Position numbers and translations under genes: made by a program | NCBI RefSeq assembly: GCF_003807585.1 | Contig: NZ_RMBX01000003.1 | Coordinates: 62,001-126,000, forward strand | DNA: 64,000 bases | Direction: 5' to 3' | Source of the DNA: Chitinophaga barathri | Lineage (GTDB): Bacteria > Bacteroidota > Bacteroidia > Chitinophagales > Chitinophagaceae | Notes under the pieces: generated by a model | The model's input: the letters and a program-made list of their open reading frames with translations, nothing else | Database searches by the model: none | What the model was told of the DNA's origin: nothing | In this document: piece by piece, positions 8,291 to 17,154 of the stretch | How the letters are laid out: each line of letters starts with the position of its first letter | Numbering within the stretch: the stretch's first letter is position 1

Positions 8291-9277
8291 ATGAAACACA
8301 TCTCAATTCTGATACCGCGGGGCGCTGCCGCTTTAGGGTGTATAGAAGGCGCCTACAGGATGTTCACGCAATGTAACGATTTCCTGTTACGCCGGGACAG
8401 GCCGGCGCTTTTTAATGTCCAGATGGTGGGTATTTCCGAAGAGGGACAGGTGTACGACAAAGCCTTTACCGTACGCCCCGATACCGTTGTATCGGATGTG
8501 CCCAAAACGGACCTGATCATTATCCCCGCTGTGAACGGAGTGATGGAAGAGGTGATCGACATTAACAAAGATTTCCTGCCCTGGATCAGCGGGCAATACC
8601 AGAAAGGCTCCGAGGTGGCCAGTTTGTGCGTGGGGGCGTTTATCCTCGCATCCACCGGTTTGTTAAAAGGCCGGCAGATCGCCACCCACTGGCTGTCCGT
8701 AAACGACTTCCGGAGAATGTTCCCGGACGTGAACCTGGTGAGCGACCAGATCATTACAGACGAGCAGGGCATCTATTCCAGCGGCGGCGCCAATTCCTTC
8801 TGGAACCTGCTGCTGCATCTCGTGGAAAAATATACGGACCGGGAAATGGCCATTCTCTGCGCGAAATATTTCGCTATCGAGATCGACCGAAGCAACCAGT
8901 CTTCTTTCCTCATGTTCAAAGGCCAGAAAGACCACGACGATGACCCGATCCGCGAGATACAAACCTTTATCGAAGAAAATTACCAGGAAAAGATCACGGT
9001 GGACCAGCTGACGGCCCAGTTTGCCATCAGCCGCCGCAGCCTTGAACGCCGTTTCAAAAAGGCCACCTGCAACACCGTGTCCGAATACATCCAGCGGGTG
9101 AAGGTGGAAGCTGCCAAAAAAGGCTTTGAAACCAGCCGTAAGAACATCACGGAGATCATGTACGATGTAGGGTATTCGGACAACAAAGCGTTCCGCACCG
9201 TATTCAAAAAAACCACCGGGCTCTCCCCCGTTGAATACCGCAATAAATACAACAAAACGGCCGTGACCGTGGAATAA
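8291..9277 (+). CDS. GlxA family transcriptional regulator
   Basis: 328 residues. Residues 1-190 form a DJ-1/PfpI-like (class I glutamine amidotransferase-fold) sensor domain, with ASLCVGAFILASTGLL at the nucleophile-elbow position and TDEQGIYSSGGANSFWNL. Residues 225-325 are an AraC helix-turn-helix domain (ISRRSLERRFKKAT, IMYDVGYSDNKAFRTVFKK, LSPVEYR). GlxA-type regulators commonly respond to small nitrogenous or redox signals. A second member of the family lies at 21397; the two share the same architecture. Confidence 0.92.
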   Translation: MKHISILIPRGAAALGCIEGAYRMFTQCNDFLLRRDRPALFNVQMVGISEEGQVYDKAFTVRPDTVVSDVPKTDLIIIPAVNGVMEEVIDINKDFLPWISGQYQKGSEVASLCVGAFILASTGLLKGRQIATHWLSVNDFRRMFPDVNLVSDQIITDEQGIYSSGGANSFWNLLLHLVEKYTDREMAILCAKYFAIEIDRSNQSSFLMFKGQKDHDDDPIREIQTFIEENYQEKITVDQLTAQFAISRRSLERRFKKATCNTVSEYIQRVKVEAAKKGFETSRKNITEIMYDVGYSDNKAFRTVFKKTTGLSPVEYRNKYNKTAVTVE

Positions 9278-9280
9278 AAG

Positions 9281-9742
9281 CTATATCGGCATCCGCATTT
9301 CCAGCAGGTGCCTGGTAAAGCCGACCTTTTCATACGCACGCATGGCGGGCTCATTGTCCGCGTACACTTCCAGGCGCATTTCGGTCAGGCCGCGCCCGCG
9401 CGCCCATTCCTTCAGGTTCTCCGTGATCAGGCGGTTCACGCCTTTCCCCCTGAACTCCGGCGCTACGTACATAAAGCCGAGATATGCATATTGTGCATGT
9501 TTCAGGTACGGTTTCGCGTCATCTATGCGGGCATATCCCGAACCGATGATCTTGCCCCCCAGCTCTGCCACCACCACGGAAATATGCGGCTCATAAATCA
9601 TGGCTGCGATGTCGTAATAATGTATTTCGCCGTCTTTAAGGGTACTGTCAAACGGCCGCTCCGCCGCCACAATGCCCTGCTCGAACGTGAGCAATATATC
9701 CAGGTCGTTTACCGTGGCTTCCCTGATCTTTATCTCTTCCAT
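9281..9742 (-). CDS. GNAT family N-acetyltransferase
   Basis: 153 residues, the full length of a single GNAT domain. The acetyl-CoA pyrophosphate loop is visible as VAPEFRGKGVNRLI (Q/RxxGxG/A type), followed by the helix and the closing strand MRLEVYADNEPAMRAYEKVGF, typical of the family. Target amine unknown. It converges with the GlxA-type regulator: their stop codons are 3 bp apart. Confidence 0.92.
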   Translation of the reverse strand: MEEIKIREATVNDLDILLTFEQGIVAAERPFDSTLKDGEIHYYDIAAMIYEPHISVVVAELGGKIIGSGYARIDDAKPYLKHAQYAYLGFMYVAPEFRGKGVNRLITENLKEWARGRGLTEMRLEVYADNEPAMRAYEKVGFTRHLLEMRMPI

Positions 9743-9982
9743 AATCCTTTTATTTATGACTGTAATATCCTAAATTGTGTGGAATAATCTTTTCGCCATG
9801 TATACCATGCTTACCAGCACACCTCCTCCTGCTGTTATCCTGCAAGCCAGATAACCAGCGGATCATTCCCCTCACAGGATAATTTTTTCCCCGGGCCGGC
9901 AGCGGCCCCTGGTTGTTTGCGCCTGCATTTCATTGTCTTCAACATCAATGTTTCAAGCGTTTAAAAAACAACCGGACTCTCA

Positions 9983-10894
9983 ATGACCCGATATATTCTC
10001 ATGGTATTTGCCGGAGCGTGCAGCTACGGCGTGCTTTCTACTATTGTCAAACTTGCCTACCGTGAAGGGTACGGCGCGGCTGAAATCTCTTTTACACAGG
10101 CCCTGCTGGGCATGGCCGTACTGTGGCTGCTGGTGCTGTCCCGCGAAAAAGTGCGTTTCCGGGTGAACTGGCCGCTGTTATGGACCGGCGTGGCCATCGG
10201 CATGACTTCTTTTGTGTATTATCTATCTGTCCGTTACATCCCCGCATCGCTGGCCATCGTGCTGCTGATGCAGTTTGTATGGATGGGCATCCTGCTGGAC
10301 TGGCTGCTGTTCCGGCAACGGCCGGGCTGGTTGCAGATCGTGTCCACGGTGCTGATATTGGCGGGATCGGTATTGTCCGGCGGAATACTGAAAGAGGCGC
10401 CTGCCGCTACTACTCCTATCCCCGGCACGGACGGGCAAACCATCGGCATATTACTGGCGCTGGCATCTGCCTTCCTGTATGCCATTTACATTGTGGCAAA
10501 CAGCCGTTATGGCAAAGAGCTGAATCCTCTGCGCAAAAGCGCCGTGATCATGACGGGCTCCACGCTGGGCATCGGCCTGGTGAACCTGCACAGCCTCCTT
10601 AGCCAGCCGCATACGGATGCCGGCCTCTGGAAATGGACGGTGTTGCTGGCGCTGTTTGGCACCATCATTCCCCCGGTATTATTTGCGAAAGGAATGCCGC
10701 GTATCGGCGCTGGCATCAGCGCGGTGGTAATGACGGTGGAGTTGCCCGTGGCCATGATTGCATCCGGCATATTGCTGGGCGAGCAATTGGATGGTGTACA
10801 GTGGTGCGGGGTGGTGCTGATACTGGCGGCCATTGTCTGGCTGAAGGTGGGGAAAGGGGCAAAAGCCAAAGAAGACCTGGAAAGCACAGCTTGA
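9983..10894 (+). CDS. EamA family (DMT) transporter
   Basis: 303 residues and about 10 membrane helices arranged as two EamA repeats (about 5-135 and 155-290), as in drug/metabolite exporters such as RhtA or YdcZ relatives. The first repeat has GACSYGVLSTIVKLAYREG and the second starts GILLALASAFLYAIYIVANS. The C-terminus is short and basic. Substrate unknown. It stands alone before the repeat-filled region 10895-11771. Confidence 0.9.
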   Translation: MTRYILMVFAGACSYGVLSTIVKLAYREGYGAAEISFTQALLGMAVLWLLVLSREKVRFRVNWPLLWTGVAIGMTSFVYYLSVRYIPASLAIVLLMQFVWMGILLDWLLFRQRPGWLQIVSTVLILAGSVLSGGILKEAPAATTPIPGTDGQTIGILLALASAFLYAIYIVANSRYGKELNPLRKSAVIMTGSTLGIGLVNLHSLLSQPHTDAGLWKWTVLLALFGTIIPPVLFAKGMPRIGAGISAVVMTVELPVAMIASGILLGEQLDGVQWCGVVLILAAIVWLKVGKGAKAKEDLESTA

Positions 10895-11076
10895 GTAAGG
10901 TAACTGTAGGTATCACAGGCAGAAAAAAGCCGCTTCTTTGCTTCAGAAGTCATCTCTTGATGGAAAATAAACAAACTTGCTCTTTAAAGCTAAAAAAATC
11001 AGGTTAAAAGTATCAAATACTCCTTCAAAGTGAGCTATTCGACGTAAAAACCATCAAGCTCGATACAAAAAGTATT

Positions 11077-11310
11077 GGCTTTGTACTTCCGAAGTACCTT
11101 TTTGTACTTCAAACACCTAACGTCGATGTAAAAAGTATCGAGCTCGATGTAAAAAGTATCGGCTTTGTACTTCCGAAGTACCTTTTTGTACTTCAAACAC
11201 CTAACGTCGATGTAAAAAGTATCGAGCTCGATGTAAAAAGTATCGGCTTTGTACTTCCGAAGTACCTTTTTGTACTTCAAACACTCGACGCTGATGTAAA
11301 AAGTATCGAC
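11077..11310. repeat. 84-bp tandem repeat array (array A)
   Basis: Units start at 11077, 11161 and 11245, exactly 84 bp apart, with a fourth degenerate unit running into array B. Each unit carries a perfect 7-bp stem with a 6-nt loop (GAAGTAC, CTTTTT, GTACTTC) and two copies of CGATGTAAAAAGTATC about 21 bp apart. The period is a multiple of three, so several frames stay open, but no start signal or codon bias suggests a gene. Confidence 0.9.
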
Positions 11311-11340
11311 TTTGTACTTCGGAAGTACCTTTTTCTCCTT

Positions 11341-11600
11341 CCGAAGGACCTTTTTGTTTCTTTTGGATTGAAATTGCTCTTCCGAACGAGAACTTTCTCC
11401 TTCCGAAGGACCTTTTTGTTTCTTTTGGATTGAAATTGCCCTTCCGAACGAGAACTTTCTCCTTCCGAAGGACCTTTTTGTTTCTTTTCAATTGAAATTG
11501 CCCTTCCGAACGAGAACTTTCTCCTTCCGAAGGACCTTTTTGTTTCTTTTGAATTGAAATTGCCCTTCCGAACGAGAACTTTCTCCTTCCGAAGGACCTT
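11341..11600. repeat. 62-bp tandem repeat array (array B)
   Basis: Units begin at 11341, 11403, 11465, 11527 and 11589 (partial), exactly 62 bp apart and nearly identical. Each has CCGAAGGACCTTTTTG, a T-rich segment, GATTGAAATTGC and TTCCGAACGAGAAC. The core TTCCGAAGNACCTTTTT is shared with array A; ten ACCTTTTT cores occur between 11095 and 11630. A 62-bp period is not a multiple of three, so the peptide repeats seen on translation change frame each unit, which argues against coding. Confidence 0.9.
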
Positions 11601-11771
11601 TTTCTCGGTTGGAAGTACCTTTTTGATCTTTGAAGAATACAATCACCGTTTTAGGGGAGTATTATTAAACTCCAAATACTCTTCATTGCGCCAAAAGACA
11701 ACCAACTTCCGGTTTGTGTCCCTGGAAGAGCCGAGGAATTCTAAAATATGGATCAAAGCATCGGCTTAAAC

Positions 11772-11807
11772 AACAAAGACCGCCCCCAAACTGGGACAGC
11801 CTTTGTT
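11772..11807. terminator. Bidirectional terminator of the mla operon
   Basis: On the minus strand the stem AACAAAGGCTGTCCC pairs with GGGGCGGTCTTTGTT over 15 bp including three G-U pairs, with a loop near AGTTTG. It lies 22 bp past the mlaD stop. Confidence 0.8.
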
Positions 11808-11828
11808 AATATCCTTCATGCCGGCTGA

Positions 11829-12857
11829 TCAGGGCAATGTTTGTTTCTTCGCTTCTTTCTCCAGCCTCTCCTTTTCTTTCGCCTCCGCTTTTGCTTTCCT
11901 TCTGAAATACCCGCGGAAGAGGAAGTTATGTTTCAAGGCTTCCAGGTTCTCGTCCAGCTTCTGGGAACTGGTTTCAAGGTTGCCGATGGTATGTTTGAGG
12001 GAATTGGCCGTTTTTTCGTCGTTCAGGATCACGCCTGCGGGCGTATTGCTGCTGCGCAGGTTTTCGCTGATGCCCTGGCTGGCCCCTTTCAGGTTCAGCA
12101 CCACGCTGTCCATACCCTGCGATACGGTTTCCAGCTGCGTCATGGTCGAACGGAGTTTGGCGAACACGACGGTATCCGTCACCAGGTCGTTCGCCAGCGT
12201 GCCTTCATTTTTCAGCTGCGCGGTATATGCGGCAAGCCCTTCCGTGAGGCGCTGGGTATTGGCCGCCGTTTTTTGCAGGGTGGCCAGTGTGCCTTCCAGG
12301 TTGTTGTATACGGCGTCATCGGCAATCAGTTTGCCAAGCGTGCCCTGACCATTGCGGATGTTTTTGGTGATCTCTTTCAGGTTGCCCGTGATCTCCACCA
12401 GGCTTTTATTGTTCACCTGCAGGGTGTTCATAATTTCATCTGTACTGATAGCGGTTTCTACGATGACAGTATCCCCGTCTTCCACCGCGGGCACACCGGT
12501 AGTGCCGCCGCTCAGCGCAATGATCTTGTTGCCTACCAGCCCGTCAGAACTGATCTTGGCACGCACGTCCTTATGAATAAATTCACGGCTCTTTTTATCG
12601 ATGTCCATTTTTACCGCGATGGCATGGGAACCGCTGAACGTGATGCTTTTGATAGTACCCACCTTTACGCCGGAATACCAAACGTTATCCCCTTTGGCAA
12701 GGCCGCCGATATCCTGGAAGATGGCTACTACCTGGAGAGACGACATAAAACTCTTTTTCTGGCCGCCCAGCACCAGTATGCCCGCGGCAAATATGATCAT
12801 GCCCACGAATACGAAAATGCCCACTATCACGGCTCTTTTGTTGCTTTGATCTTTCAT
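11829..12857 (-). CDS. mlaD: MlaD family protein (MCE domain)
   Basis: 342 residues. One N-terminal membrane anchor (about 10-30, AVIVGIFVFVGMIIFAAGIL) is followed by a single MCE domain (about 40-118) with FQDIGGLAKGDNVWYSGVKVG, then a long predicted coiled-coil with heptad-like repeats (about 140-300), and a basic tail. MCE proteins form the hexameric periplasmic lipid-binding ring of Mla-type phospholipid transporters. The coiled-coil is longer than in E. coli MlaD (about 183 residues in all), as is common in Bacteroidota. Third gene of mlaE-mlaF-mlaD; 3 bp separate it from mlaF. Confidence 0.92.
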   Translation of the reverse strand: MKDQSNKRAVIVGIFVFVGMIIFAAGILVLGGQKKSFMSSLQVVAIFQDIGGLAKGDNVWYSGVKVGTIKSITFSGSHAIAVKMDIDKKSREFIHKDVRAKISSDGLVGNKIIALSGGTTGVPAVEDGDTVIVETAISTDEIMNTLQVNNKSLVEITGNLKEITKNIRNGQGTLGKLIADDAVYNNLEGTLATLQKTAANTQRLTEGLAAYTAQLKNEGTLANDLVTDTVVFAKLRSTMTQLETVSQGMDSVVLNLKGASQGISENLRSSNTPAGVILNDEKTANSLKHTIGNLETSSQKLDENLEALKHNFLFRGYFRRKAKAEAKEKERLEKEAKKQTLP

Positions 12858-12860
12858 GGT

Positions 12861-13634
12861 TTACTGAGTAAAGTTATAATCGTAAAATTCCCGGATCAGC
12901 TCATCGTTATCCGTAAATACTTCGTCGAATTTCCCCTGTTTGATGAACTTTCCTTCTTTCATTACTGCAATTTCATCGCCGGTGGCCCTTGCACAGGTAA
13001 GGTCGTGGGTGATGATGATGGAGCTGGTCTTGAACCTGCGCTGCACTTCATTGATCAGGTTGTTGATCTCCGTGCAGGTAATAGGGTCCAGGCCGGCGGT
13101 AGGCTCGTCGTACAGCATGATCTCCGGGCGCAGGATGAGCGTGCGGCCGATGCCGATTCGCTTGCGTTGCCCGCCGGAAAGCTCCGCCGGCATCTGGTCT
13201 ATGGTATGCGAAAGACCTACCGCATCCAGTACGATATCCACCAGTTTGTTCCTTTGTTCGGCTTTCATATTGGGCTCGTTGCGTTTCAGCGGAAAAGCGA
13301 GGTTCTCCCCTACGGTCATGCTGTCGTACAGCGCGCCGTTCTGGAAACAGAAACCTACTTTCATACGCAGTTCGCGCAGGGCTATGGGCCCCAGCTGCGG
13401 CACTTCCTCTCCCAGTACGTTCACCGTGCCGGCGTCTGGCTTCAGCAGCCCGGCAATTATCTTGATGAGCACGCTTTTGCCCGTGCCGGAACGGCCGAGC
13501 ACCACGATATTTTCCCCTTTATGTAGCTTCAGGTCCACACCCCGCAGCACATGGTTGGTGCCAAAGGATTTGTAGAGGTCCCCGATGGAGATCACGGTAT
13601 TGTCGTAGTCTATTTCCGGTGTAAATGATTTCAT
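12861..13634 (-). CDS. mlaF: ABC transporter ATP-binding protein, MlaF-like
   Basis: 257 residues. Walker A GRSGTGKS (about 47-54), signature LSGGQRKRIGIGRTL, Walker B IMLYDEPTAGLDP, and the H-loop ITHDLTCA are all present. It is the cytoplasmic ATPase of the Mla lipid transporter and would pair with the MlaE permease encoded 6 bp upstream. The lipid direction (retrograde or anterograde) cannot be read from sequence. Confidence 0.94.
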   Translation of the reverse strand: MKSFTPEIDYDNTVISIGDLYKSFGTNHVLRGVDLKLHKGENIVVLGRSGTGKSVLIKIIAGLLKPDAGTVNVLGEEVPQLGPIALRELRMKVGFCFQNGALYDSMTVGENLAFPLKRNEPNMKAEQRNKLVDIVLDAVGLSHTIDQMPAELSGGQRKRIGIGRTLILRPEIMLYDEPTAGLDPITCTEINNLINEVQRRFKTSSIIITHDLTCARATGDEIAVMKEGKFIKQGKFDEVFTDNDELIREFYDYNFTQ

Positions 13635-13640
13635 AATGTT

Positions 13641-14441
13641 CTAACGGATCGAATTGACGATCTGCACGATGATGATCTCTTCTATGAATATCAGGAACAT
13701 GCTTACCACAACGGACACGTTTGCCGCCTTTCCCACGCCGGTAGTGCCTTGTGTGGCATTATACCCGAGGTAACAACTCACCACGCCTATCGTAAAACCA
13801 TAGGTCAGGGCTTTGGTAAGCGAGGCGAACAGGTCCAGGAAAGCGATATCGTTAAATGCTTTGTTAAAAAATGCCGTAATACTGGTCTGCTCGTTCAGGT
13901 GAATGTCCAGGTAAGACCCCATCATGCCCACCAGGGCTGTATAAGCCATCAGCAGCGGCAGGCACACGGTGCAGGCCATAATACGGGTGACCACGAGGTA
14001 TTTGAAAGGGTTGATGGCGGATACTTCCATTGCGTCTATCTGCTCCGTCACTTTCATGGAGGCCAGCTCCGCACCAATGCCGGAGCCTACCTTACCCGCG
14101 CAGATGAGCGCGGTCACCAGCGGCGCCAATGCCCTTATCACGGCAATCGATATGAGGGAAGGCAGCCAGGATGTAGCGCCGAATTCGGCCAGGGAAGGCC
14201 TGCTCTGCTTGGTGAATACAAGACCGGTAATGAAGCCCGTGAGGGTTATCAGCGCCAGTGATTTGTAGCCTATCATATAACACTGGCGGATAAACTCCTT
14301 TACTTCCAGCGGCGGGCGCAGCACTTCCCTGAAAAAGCGGGCGATAAACCTGAATATGTCGTGAACGCTGATAAAAAAGGCATCTACTCCCTTCGAGATG
14401 ACGTATTTCTCCGGTTGATCGTTGGATTCCATTGGCTGCAT
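13641..14441 (-). CDS. mlaE: MlaE family ABC permease
   Basis: 266 residues, about five membrane helices, with the family core GSGIGAELASMKVTEQIDAMEV (about residues 120-140) coupling to the ATPase. The N-terminal 45 residues are hydrophilic with an amphipathic segment before the first helix, as in other MlaE proteins. First gene of the operon mlaE-mlaF-mlaD on the minus strand; the genes are 3-6 bp apart, so they are cotranscribed and probably stoichiometrically translated. Start ATG 14441 was taken; an ATG 9 bp later is equally possible. Confidence 0.92.
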   Translation of the reverse strand: MQPMESNDQPEKYVISKGVDAFFISVHDIFRFIARFFREVLRPPLEVKEFIRQCYMIGYKSLALITLTGFITGLVFTKQSRPSLAEFGATSWLPSLISIAVIRALAPLVTALICAGKVGSGIGAELASMKVTEQIDAMEVSAINPFKYLVVTRIMACTVCLPLLMAYTALVGMMGSYLDIHLNEQTSITAFFNKAFNDIAFLDLFASLTKALTYGFTIGVVSCYLGYNATQGTTGVGKAANVSVVVSMFLIFIEEIIIVQIVNSIR

Positions 14442-14543
14442 TTTATCCTTAACTATTACAATTTCAGGCGGTGAATTGTTAATATCCGGACATTAGCCTT
14501 CAAATCCCGTGCCCTTACAGGACCGGGTTGCCGCATTCCATGC

Positions 14544-14560
14544 CCGGATATCCTATCCGG
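14544..14560. other. Short palindrome
   Basis: CCGGATA TCC TATCCGG, a 7-bp stem followed on the plus strand by CCGTTTTTTT. It looks like a terminator for the plus strand, yet no plus-strand gene ends here. Confidence 0.35.
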
Positions 14561-14576
14561 CCGTTTTTTTCCTGCT

Positions 14577-15659
14577 TTATTTGATCTCTACCGTTTTGCC
14601 GCTGCGGGCGGATTCACGGGCCGCTTCCAGGATGCGCACTACCATCAGGTTGTTTTCCTGGGAGTACACGCCGTAAGGCGGTATGGTTTCCTTCCCCCGT
14701 ACTACCGCTGCCAGGTATACGAAAGGGTCTTCAAATACTTTGATGTCCGCCGCGGTCACTTTCCTGGTCTGGGCTTCATTCTTCGTGGAGTTGCGCGTAG
14801 TGAGGGTTTTGGCGTCGGGCGCAAAGATATATCCTTTGTCCCCGTACACTTCCATGTCCTTCCTGTTAAAAGGCCAGTTCCATGATGCCTGGATGATACA
14901 TTGCGCATCCGCGTAATCCACGATAATGGTAGCATCGTCGTCCACCTTTGGGTATACGGAAGGTTTATACTGCCTCGTCACGGCGGTCACCGCCAGTGGT
15001 TTCTGGCCTTTCATGAGGGTGGTCATGATATTGGCGCCATAACACCCGAAGTCTATCAGGGCTCCGCCGCCGTTCAGCACGGGGTCGGTAAGCCACGCCA
15101 GGAACTCGGGGCTGCAGCCTATTTCTTTCGGGCCCTGGTGGCCGTCGTGTATCACCACTTTGCGGATGGTGCCGGCAAAGGCGCTGTCCTGCACGAGCTG
15201 GAAGGTTTTGGCCACGGAAGGGTACCAGCTGGTCTCGTAATTGGTGAGCAGGCGGATGTTATGTTTTGTAGCCAGCGAATCCATGCGCAATGCCTGCGCA
15301 AGCGTGGTGGCCATCGGTTTTTCCACCATAACGTGAATACCGCGCGGGGCGCAGGCTTCCACCACTTCAAGGTGGCTGTATACGGAACCGAATGCCAGTA
15401 CCGCTTCCGGTTTTACGGCATCCAGCATGGTATTAAGGTTGGTGTAGAAGAGTTTTTCCGGCAGCTTGTAACGGCGGACCGTCTGACGTATAAGCGCAGT
15501 GTCCGGTTCGTAGATGCCCGCCAGCTCAATGTCCCCTTTATTGGCGCGACCCAGGATCCAGCCTGAATGGCCATGGGAAATACCGGCAACGGCCACTTTC
15601 ACCGGCTGAGCCTGGATGTGCAGGCTGAGTAAAAGGAATATGGATAATAACAGACGCAT
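14577..15659 (-). CDS. Secreted Gfo/Idh/MocA family oxidoreductase
   Basis: 360 residues. A Sec signal peptide (residues 1-17, ending LHIQAQP) precedes a Rossmann domain with KVAVAGISHGHSGWIL, in which the usual GxGxxG dinucleotide loop reads GISHGH. EKPMATTLAQAL is the EKP motif used by these NAD(P)-dependent sugar dehydrogenases, and the C-terminal alpha/beta domain contains GGALIDFGCYGA. Some periplasmic Bacteroidota members instead keep NAD tightly bound, so export fits glycoside metabolism outside the cytoplasm; that is inference. The gene stands alone between mla and the lipoprotein cluster. Confidence 0.85.
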   Translation of the reverse strand: MRLLLSIFLLLSLHIQAQPVKVAVAGISHGHSGWILGRANKGDIELAGIYEPDTALIRQTVRRYKLPEKLFYTNLNTMLDAVKPEAVLAFGSVYSHLEVVEACAPRGIHVMVEKPMATTLAQALRMDSLATKHNIRLLTNYETSWYPSVAKTFQLVQDSAFAGTIRKVVIHDGHQGPKEIGCSPEFLAWLTDPVLNGGGALIDFGCYGANIMTTLMKGQKPLAVTAVTRQYKPSVYPKVDDDATIIVDYADAQCIIQASWNWPFNRKDMEVYGDKGYIFAPDAKTLTTRNSTKNEAQTRKVTAADIKVFEDPFVYLAAVVRGKETIPPYGVYSQENNLMVVRILEAARESARSGKTVEIK

Positions 15660-15774
15660 AAATTAGTCTTGTTTTATTGGTCAACGGCAGTTAATGTACA
15701 ACTTAAAACGAAGTTGCACAAGGCTGTAACCTTTGGGGAGGTTTAAACGCTTAATGCAATAAATCTGTTGCCTG

Positions 15775-16443
15775 ATGAAGTTTTTTCCCTTATCCCTTTT
15801 AATTGCCTTACTGTTAACTACCGGCTGCAAAAAAGAAAAGAACGTCCCCCATGGTTTGATGATCGCCGTAGAAGGCACGCTGACCAGTGTCAGTACCGGT
15901 AAACCCCTTGAGGGAATATACATTGCCATCTCCGGTTCCATGAATGGCGAATTCAACAATTCGGTGATGTACGACAACGATGGGGCGGTCACAGACCGTA
16001 ACGGTTATTTTTATATTAAATTCAAATCAAAGGGCGATGCGCGGTACTACTACACGCACATTAGCTCACCGGATGGCATGGAAGAAAAGGTGTTCAACGG
16101 CACCGCAGTGCGGCTGGATTCACGGAAATTCAATAGCATACAGCTTACTGCCGAACTAAAAAAGGTGCTGAAGCTGCATCTCCAGGTGTTACAAAATCCA
16201 CTGGACTCGATCCTGGTAAGAACTTCACCCTTCCGGAATCCTTTTGTCATGAGAGGCAGACAGGCGGATACTACCATTTATACCCGTTTTGAACATCAGT
16301 CGAGCATTCCCTTTTACATACTGGCGAATGACCGGGCCGCGGGCAAACAAAGGATGTATGGCGAAGTGATCAATTATCCCCAGGGGGATACGCTGGATCA
16401 CACCATCACCATCAACAATACCGCCGACCTGCCTTTCAGATAG
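15775..16443 (+). CDS. Lipoprotein, tandem family member 1
   Basis: 222 residues. Signal peptide with lipobox LTTGC (Cys 19) followed by KKEKN. Residues 30-50 read EGTLTSVSTGKPLEGIYIAI, the start of a carboxypeptidase-regulatory-like or Ig-like domain. The later conserved blocks are DRNGYFYIKF, LKKVLKLHLQVLQNP, a GRQADTTIY segment, and the end NNTADLPFR. The same blocks recur in the next two genes. It is the first of three head-to-tail paralogues spaced 18 and 27 bp apart. Function unknown. There is no acidic lipoprotein export signal after the Cys, so a periplasmic-facing location is possible. Confidence 0.8.
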   Translation: MKFFPLSLLIALLLTTGCKKEKNVPHGLMIAVEGTLTSVSTGKPLEGIYIAISGSMNGEFNNSVMYDNDGAVTDRNGYFYIKFKSKGDARYYYTHISSPDGMEEKVFNGTAVRLDSRKFNSIQLTAELKKVLKLHLQVLQNPLDSILVRTSPFRNPFVMRGRQADTTIYTRFEHQSSIPFYILANDRAAGKQRMYGEVINYPQGDTLDHTITINNTADLPFR

Positions 16444-16461
16444 TCCTTTAAATCCTTGTTT

Positions 16462-17127
16462 ATGAAACGATTCCCCCTTATCCTGTTCGTTTACCTGGCT
16501 TTGTGTACAAGCTGCGAGAAGAATATTCCCGAAGGCCTGACCGTGTCCGTGGGCGGCACGCTGGTGGATGAGAATACAGGCCGGCCGATCCCTTACATCT
16601 GGATGCAGGTCAATGGAAACAATTACCCCGCTCACCCCCCGCTTGATAATAGTATTGTGGCTGTACAGACTGACAAGGACGGTTATTTTTCCGCCAGCTT
16701 CAAAACAGACGGGAGATACAGACAGTACACGCTTTCTAAAGGAACCATTGAGAACCGTGTATATAAGGCTGAAAGACTGGCGCTGGACCCGCGTAAGTAT
16801 AACAATATACTGATCAAGGCCAAAAACTGGAACATTCTGCAGGTGAACCTGAAGGTGCTTCAAAACCCCTATGATACACTCAGCTACGAAGCTCAGATGT
16901 TCAATACGAACAATTACGAGTATCTGCTTAAAGGCCGGCAACTGGATACGGTCGTGTATTTCCGTTATGCTGCCGGGCACCCGCTGGAGCTGAGGGCCCG
17001 GGTAATCGACCGCGTTGCCGGCCGCCAAAGAGTGCACACGCAGGCGATCGAAACACCCCTTCGTGATACTTTTATCCAGAATATCACTATCAACAACACC
17101 GCCGATTTTCCAATATTCAATCCCTGA
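16462..17127 (+). CDS. Lipoprotein, tandem family member 2
   Basis: 221 residues from ATG 16462; a TTG six bases upstream would only add two residues. Lipobox near LCTSC (Cys 15) and then EKNIPEG. The shared blocks are GGTLVDENTGRPIPYIWMQV, DKDGYFSASFK, ILQVNLKVLQNP, a GRQLDTVVYFRY segment, DRVAGRQRVHTQ and the end INNTADFPIF. Pairwise resemblance to its neighbours is clear by eye over the whole length but with many substitutions, so the duplication is old. Function unknown. Confidence 0.8.
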   Translation: MKRFPLILFVYLALCTSCEKNIPEGLTVSVGGTLVDENTGRPIPYIWMQVNGNNYPAHPPLDNSIVAVQTDKDGYFSASFKTDGRYRQYTLSKGTIENRVYKAERLALDPRKYNNILIKAKNWNILQVNLKVLQNPYDTLSYEAQMFNTNNYEYLLKGRQLDTVVYFRYAAGHPLELRARVIDRVAGRQRVHTQAIETPLRDTFIQNITINNTADFPIFNP

Positions 17128-17154
17128 TAATACAATAACCCTCAACCGAATCTA

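Larger units (their letters stand above)
10895..11771. other. Gene-free region between convergent genes
   Basis: Apart from the two repeat arrays, the segments 10895-11076 and 11631-11771 hold no credible gene. 11041-11076 contains a degraded half-unit of array A (GACGTAAAAACCATCAAGCTC). The region is A+T-richer than its neighbours by eye. Confidence 0.6.

Noticed and set aside
10895..11076. tRNA or rRNA genes
   Set aside because: I looked for cloverleaf-type and rRNA-like sequence in this and the other long gaps by eye and found none; a tRNA scan would be decisive.
11077..11600. CRISPR array
   Set aside because: The units are fully repeated without variable spacers and no cas gene is in the window.
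11035..11642. Minus-strand peptides with repeated KVLRK and similar motifs in the repeat region
   Set aside because: The 62-bp period shifts the frame in every unit, so the same DNA gives peptides in rotating frames; no start signal or codon bias supports a gene.
11841..13526. Long plus-strand frame (561 codons) opposite mlaD and mlaF
   Set aside because: It lies opposite genes with clear MCE and ABC motifs; the frame has no recognisable domain and low-quality composition.
16225..17145. Minus-strand 306-codon frame opposite the second lipoprotein
   Set aside because: It is antisense to a lipoprotein with lipobox and paralogous blocks, and it crosses gene boundaries.
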